A DNA stretch of 64,000 nucleotides. It comes from Comamonadaceae bacterium OS-4 (GTDB taxonomy: Bacteria; Pseudomonadota; Gammaproteobacteria; Burkholderiales; Burkholderiaceae_C). The stretch lies in the NCBI GenBank assembly GCA_027924025.1, contig AP026970.1, positions 1,076,501-1,140,500 of the forward strand, given 5' to 3'. The notes under the pieces are model-generated. The model was not told the origin of the DNA. It did not search any database and was given only the letters and a program-made list of their open reading frames with translations. The position numbers were made by a program, and so were the translations under genes. Of this stretch, positions 60,065 to 64,000 are shown one piece after another. Position 1 is the stretch's first letter; each line of letters starts with the position of its first letter.

Positions 60065-61105
60065 ATGAATGCTTTGGTGCAAGGTCTCGCTGCTTTGGGC
60101 GGTTTGCGGGATCGCGATACGTTAGACGTTGAGCTGGTGCGCTTGGTCGTGCTGCATGCCGGTTTGGGTGTGACACGCGCAGACTTGATTCGCGTGTTGG
60201 GCGAGGGCGATGAGCAACGTTGCCTGGCGCTGGCCACCATGCGACATGACCAGGATCAACCGACCCATGATGTGCTGTGGTCGGACTGGACCCAATTGCC
60301 TCATTTGATGGACTTCCCCCTGCGCGTGCGCGCCTTCGAAAAAGGCCGTGCGGTGCAAGAAGACCAGCCTGCGCCCGTGGCTGTGCTGCCGATGGGGACC
60401 CGGGATGGCTTGCGCATTTTGCTCGAGGTCACCTCCGCCAAACCCCTGTCCCCCAGACGCGTGGACTTGCTGCAAAGCGTGCTGCTGGCCTATCAAAATT
60501 TGCTCGGCTTGCTGGACTATGGCGAGCGCGATTCACTCACCGAGTTGTTGAACCGTAAGACCTTTGATGGCGCTTTTTTCAAAGCCACGGCCGACAACAG
60601 CAGCACCCCGCCGGAGGGGGTGGACGAGCGGCGCGAGTCGGGCCGGATTGCCGGTGGCGTCTGGCTGGCGGTGCTCGATATTGACCACTTCAAGCGGGTC
60701 AACGACACCTATGGCCACTTGATCGGGGATGAAGTGCTGTTGCTGCTGGCCCGCCTGATGCGCAACAACTTCCGGTTTTACGACCAGCTCTACCGATTCG
60801 GTGGCGAGGAGTTTGTGGTGCTAATGCGCTGCGACGATGCCAGCCACGCTGAAATCGCCCTGGAGCGTCTGCGCCTGCGGGTGAGCGATTTCGCGTTCCC
60901 GCAGGTGGGCTCGATCACGGTGAGCATCGGGGTTTCGCAGTTGCTGCCCAATGACACGCCCAGCAGCGCGTTCGGCCGGGCTGACAAGGCGGTGTACTAC
61001 GCCAAAGAGCATGGCCGCAACCGCTTGTGCAACTACCAGCTCTTGGTGGCCGAGGGCCAGCTCACCGAGCAAGCCGCCGACGAGATGGATGTGGACCTGT
61101 TCTGA
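60065..61105 (+). CDS. Diguanylate cyclase (GGDEF domain)
   Basis: A 346-residue protein. The N-terminal region (about 1-155) is GAF-like and has no membrane segment; the C-terminal GGDEF domain has the active site GGEEF at 246-250. An inhibitory I-site RFYD lies at 237-240, five residues upstream, so product inhibition by c-di-GMP is expected. It makes c-di-GMP from GTP in the cytoplasm. It is monocistronic. Confidence 0.92.
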   Translation: MNALVQGLAALGGLRDRDTLDVELVRLVVLHAGLGVTRADLIRVLGEGDEQRCLALATMRHDQDQPTHDVLWSDWTQLPHLMDFPLRVRAFEKGRAVQEDQPAPVAVLPMGTRDGLRILLEVTSAKPLSPRRVDLLQSVLLAYQNLLGLLDYGERDSLTELLNRKTFDGAFFKATADNSSTPPEGVDERRESGRIAGGVWLAVLDIDHFKRVNDTYGHLIGDEVLLLLARLMRNNFRFYDQLYRFGGEEFVVLMRCDDASHAEIALERLRLRVSDFAFPQVGSITVSIGVSQLLPNDTPSSAFGRADKAVYYAKEHGRNRLCNYQLLVAEGQLTEQAADEMDVDLF

Positions 61106-61129
61106 GCGGCCCACACCCCGGGTGCCGGC

Positions 61130-62317
61130 TTAGCGGTCGCGCTCAAAAATGGCGGCAATGCCCTGGCCGCCACCAATGCACATGGTCACCAGCGCATAGC
61201 GGCCATTGATGCGCTCCAGCTCATACAAAGCCTTCACGGTAATCAAGGCTCCGGTCGCCCCAATAGGGTGACCCAGCGAGATGCCGGAGCCATTAGGGTT
61301 GACCTTGGCCGGGTCCAGGCCCAAGTCTTTGGTCACCGCGCAGGCCTGGGCCGCAAAGGCCTCGTTGGCTTCAATCACATCCAGATCGTTGACGGTCAAA
61401 CCGGCTTTTTGCAATGCCAGTTTGGTAGCGGGCACCGGGCCGATGCCCATGTACTTAGGGTCCACACCTGCATGGGCGTAGGCCACCAATCGGGCCAAGG
61501 GCTTGAGGCCACGGGCTTGGGCCACGCTCTTTTCCATGAGCACCACAGCAGCGGCAGCGTCATTGATGCCGGAGGCGTTGCCTGCGGTCACGGTACCGTT
61601 TTCCTTGATGAAAACGGGTTTCAGCTTGGTCATGTCTTCGAGCTTGCAGTCGGGGCGGAAGTGCTCATCGGTGGCGTAAGCGACTTCGCCTTTTTTGCTC
61701 TTAAGCATGACCGGTGTGATCTGGCTGGTGAAGTAGCCGGCGGCAGTGGCCTTTTGGGCGCGCTGATGGCTCTCGACTGCCAAGGCGTCCTGCGCTTCGC
61801 GGCTGATGCCCCACTTGGCGGCAATGTTCTCCGCGGTCACGCCCATGTGGATGCTGTGGAAGGGGTCGTGCAATGCACCGATCATCATGTCCACCATCTT
61901 GGTGTCACCCATGCGGGCGCCCCAGCGCATGTTGAGGCTGGCAAACGGTGCGCGGCTCATGTTTTCAGCGCCACCACCAATGGCCACATCAGCATCGCCC
62001 AGCAGAATGCTTTGGCTGGCGTTCACGATGGCTTGCAGGCCGGAGCCGCACAGGCGGTTCACGTTGTAAGCCGGTGTCTCTTGTGCGCAGCCACCGTTGA
62101 TGGCGGCCACACGGCTGAGGTACATGTCCTTGGGCTCGGTGTTCACCACATGGCCGAACACCACATGGCCCACGTCTTTGCCTTCGACGTTGGCGCGGGC
62201 CAGCGACTCGCGCACCACTTGGGCAGCCAGATCGGTGGGGGGAATGTCTTTGAGGCTGCCACCAAAGGTACCAATGGCGGTGCGCACAGCGCTGACGACG
62301 ACGACTTCACGGGACAT
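61130..62317 (-). CDS. bktB: Acetyl-CoA acyltransferase (BktB-type beta-ketothiolase)
   Basis: A 395-residue thiolase. The nucleophile Cys90 is in NRLCGSGLQA, with catalytic His350 in GHPIGATGA and Cys380 in MCIGGGQG. EANEAFAAQ carries the oxyanion-hole Asn. The N-terminus MSREVVVVSAVRTAIGTFGG and DMYLSRVAAINGG resemble BktB, which condenses acetyl-CoA with longer acyl-CoA for PHA or works in degradation. Divergent ppk2 lies across a 159-bp region with a 10-bp inverted repeat. Confidence 0.9.
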   Translation of the reverse strand: MSREVVVVSAVRTAIGTFGGSLKDIPPTDLAAQVVRESLARANVEGKDVGHVVFGHVVNTEPKDMYLSRVAAINGGCAQETPAYNVNRLCGSGLQAIVNASQSILLGDADVAIGGGAENMSRAPFASLNMRWGARMGDTKMVDMMIGALHDPFHSIHMGVTAENIAAKWGISREAQDALAVESHQRAQKATAAGYFTSQITPVMLKSKKGEVAYATDEHFRPDCKLEDMTKLKPVFIKENGTVTAGNASGINDAAAAVVLMEKSVAQARGLKPLARLVAYAHAGVDPKYMGIGPVPATKLALQKAGLTVNDLDVIEANEAFAAQACAVTKDLGLDPAKVNPNGSGISLGHPIGATGALITVKALYELERINGRYALVTMCIGGGQGIAAIFERDR

Positions 62318-62321
62318 ACAA

Positions 62322-62435
62322 GGCTCCTCTCAAAATAAAAATGGTTGCAGCAGCCAGTGTGCGCGGCTTGCAATACAGGCATCTTACGGTTCACTAGGTC
62401 ATAGTTTTGTCATGAAATTGACATTAGAGGAGCCT
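62322..62435. repeat. Perfect 10-bp inverted repeat in the bktB/ppk2 intergenic region
   Basis: AGGCTCCTCT at 62322-62331 is the exact reverse complement of AGAGGAGCCT at 62426-62435. The left arm includes the Shine-Dalgarno of bktB on the minus strand. The right arm is a Shine-Dalgarno-like GAGGAG on the plus strand, 42 bp before ppk2. Confidence 0.6.
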
Positions 62436-62476
62436 ACCCTCAGAGTGTCAAAAATCTGCCCGTTCAGGAGTTGCCC

Positions 62477-63394
62477 GTGAGTTCCAGTGAAGAAGAAATG
62501 ATCCGTCGCATCCGCAGCGACATGTTGGACAGCTATGACGAAGAGCTGGAAATGGAGCTCGACGACCACAACCAAGACGAGCTGGCCGATGGCTTGAGCC
62601 CCGAGCTGAGCGCGGAGCAAAAGAACGACCGCCGCACCTATTTCCGCGAGCTCTTTCGCATGCAGGGCGAGTTGGTCAAGCTGCAGGACTGGGTGGTCGC
62701 CACCGGCCACAAGGTGGTGGTGATTTTCGAGGGCCGCGATGCGGCCGGCAAGGGCGGCGCCATCAAGCGCATTACCCAGCGCCTCAACCCCCGGGTGTGC
62801 CGGGTGTCTGCATTACCCGCCCCCAACGACCGGGAGCGCACCCAGTGGTACTTCCAGCGCTATGTGAGCCACCTGCCTGCTGCCGGCGAGATCGTGCTGT
62901 TTGACCGCAGCTGGTACAACCGCGCGGGTGTCGAACGCGTTATGGGCTTTTGCAATGACGAGCAGCTCGAAGAATTTTTCCGCACCGTACCCGAGTTCGA
63001 GAAGATGCTGGTGCGCTCCGGCATCCAGGTCATCAAATACTGGTTTTCCATCTCGGATGAAGAGCAGCACACCCGCTTTCTGGGTCGCATCCACGACCCG
63101 CTCAAGCAGTGGAAGTTGAGCCCCATGGACCTGCAGTCCCGCGTGCGTTGGGAGGCCTACACCCACGCCAAAGAAGCCATGTTGGAGCGCACCCACATTC
63201 CTGAGGCGCCCTGGTGGGTGGTGCAGGCCGTCGATAAAAAGAAGGCCCGCCTGAACTGCATTCACCATTTGCTGAGCCAGATGCCTTACGAAGAAATCCC
63301 TCACCCCCCGGTGGAGCTGCCGGAGCGGGTCCGCCATCAGGACTACGAGCGTCACCCGGTACCGGCAGAAATGTACGTGCCGGAGATTTACTAG
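62477..63394 (+). CDS. ppk2: Polyphosphate kinase 2
   Basis: A 305-residue PPK2 enzyme that transfers phosphate between polyphosphate and nucleotides. Walker A is GRDAAGKGG (86-94), Walker B/lid start is DRSWYNR with Asp143, and QWYFQRYV and WKLSPMDLQSRVRWEAY are family landmarks. The acidic N-terminus (about 1-50) is common in class I members. The GTG at 62477 with AGGAG six bases upstream is preferred to TTG 62471, which would directly abut that site. Confidence 0.92.
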   Translation: MSSSEEEMIRRIRSDMLDSYDEELEMELDDHNQDELADGLSPELSAEQKNDRRTYFRELFRMQGELVKLQDWVVATGHKVVVIFEGRDAAGKGGAIKRITQRLNPRVCRVSALPAPNDRERTQWYFQRYVSHLPAAGEIVLFDRSWYNRAGVERVMGFCNDEQLEEFFRTVPEFEKMLVRSGIQVIKYWFSISDEEQHTRFLGRIHDPLKQWKLSPMDLQSRVRWEAYTHAKEAMLERTHIPEAPWWVVQAVDKKKARLNCIHHLLSQMPYEEIPHPPVELPERVRHQDYERHPVPAEMYVPEIY

Positions 63395-64000
63395 CCCCGC
63401 ACATCCGCTACCGGTTGTTCGCCGAAATCCGGGCGGGCCAGATAGGCCAGCACGCGGCGTGCGGCCTCTTCGGGGCTGGTGAGCTGGCCATGGGTTTTCA
63501 GGCCTTCAAAGCTGCCCCGGTCGGGAAAGTGTGCCGCATCCGCGCCGCGCAGCTGGACTTGCATGTCAGTGTCTATCACCCCCGGGGCCAGTGAGCAGAC
63601 TTTTGCACCATGGGGAGTCAACGCTTCGTCCATGGCCAGGCAGCGGGTGAAATGGTCCATGCCCGCTTTGGCCGCGCAATAGCCGGCTTGCGAGGCCATG
63701 GCGCGCCGGCCCAGGCCAGACGACACATTCAGCACCTTGCGAGCGCCCTTCCAGTGTCGGGTGGCCCCGAGGAATGCCGCGCACAGTTGCATCGGCGCTT
63801 CCAGGCCCACGCGCAGGGCATGGGCCAGGTCTGCAGGGCTGCTGTCCCGCAACGGCACGAGGGCAGGAATGACACCTGCGTTGTTGATCAAGGTGGCGCT
63901 GGCAAAAAGCGTGGGGTCTTGGCTGCCCAGCCAGTCTTGCAGCCGCTGCGCAGCCGCTGCGCCATCCGCCAGATCTACCGGCCATTGGGCCAGCGCCGCA
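63391..64000 (-). CDS. SDR family oxidoreductase, 5' end outside the window
   Basis: A partial short-chain dehydrogenase of about 202 residues visible. INNAGV is the NNAG motif, NVSSGLGRRA holds the catalytic Ser, and Tyr-x3-Lys is in AGYCAAKAGMDHF. APGVIDTDMQ is the loop after the active site. The Gly-rich cofactor motif lies beyond base 64000. Its TAG overlaps the TAG of ppk2 in convergent orientation. The substrate cannot be assigned. Confidence 0.88.
   Translation of the reverse strand, partial: AALAQWPVDLADGAAAAQRLQDWLGSQDPTLFASATLINNAGVIPALVPLRDSSPADLAHALRVGLEAPMQLCAAFLGATRHWKGARKVLNVSSGLGRRAMASQAGYCAAKAGMDHFTRCLAMDEALTPHGAKVCSLAPGVIDTDMQVQLRGADAAHFPDRGSFEGLKTHGQLTSPEEAARRVLAYLARPDFGEQPVADVRG

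Overview
This is about 64 kb of GC-rich chromosome from a betaproteobacterium. The gene content and protein sequences point to the family Comamonadaceae (a Rhodoferax/Polaromonas/Acidovorax-type organism): gltX followed by tRNAs, an Entner-Doudoroff pair with a HexR-type operator, a BktB-type thiolase, LPS heptose/Kdo genes, a pcm-rhodanese-tolC-waaA block, DUF1631 proteins and a TAXI-type binding protein. The genus is inferred from memory of families, not from a search. I see no prophage, IS element, CRISPR array, rRNA or replication origin. Gene density is high and most neighbours overlap or nearly touch.

Layout. 1-1020: gltX 3' end, tRNA-Ala, then a tandemly duplicated unit (tRNA-Glu, structured spacer, tRNA-Asp, terminator). 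1062-4761: DUF1345 membrane protein and an alkylation-repair group (Ada-AlkA fusion, Ogt, EamA exporter). 4882-8734: phosphomannomutase, WaaC and WaaA for the LPS core. 8712-16168: minus-strand efflux block (TetR, adaptor, RND pump, Pcm, rhodanese, TolC). 16390-22112: MsrA, a small membrane protein and a NikABCDE/Opp-type ABC importer. 22195-28511: zinc locus with ZnuA, ZnuB, ZnuC and a hidden small membrane ORF facing Zur across three operator-like palindromes; downstream of Zur lie an ABC ATPase, an FtsX-like permease, a small Cys/His secreted protein and a DUF3299 protein. 28522-38211: AEC carrier, VanZ remnant, DUF502, PdxH, OmpA-like protein, Edd/Eda, SRPBCC, GloA, cupin-like protein, NAD(P)-binding protein and RhlE. 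38501-44877: two DUF1631 paralogues flanking EttA. 44867-52159: TAXI protein, flavin reductase, M14 peptidase and an AapJQMP-type amino-acid importer. 52619-64000: MetE-core methionine synthase, serine hydrolase, CurA-type reductase, DUF1003, YitT, hemerythrin, 2OG-Fe dioxygenase, nitronate monooxygenase-like enzyme, diguanylate cyclase, thiolase, PPK2 and a partial SDR.

Two themes stand out. First, a 27-nt interspersed repeat (TGCGC, five bases, then GCTAT-N7-ATAGC) occurs at least ten times, nine in the same orientation. Several copies lie inside genes: one within waaA, one in a signal peptide, and two that supply the same C-terminal tail and stop codon to unrelated proteins. Second, the zinc locus combines classical ZnuABC/Zur with a second module resembling the zinc-regulated ABC/FtsX/DUF3299 cluster of Pseudomonas, here with a small Cys/His-containing secreted protein and no DUF2796 (ZrgA-like) protein nearby. 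This module is the best candidate for an under-described system.
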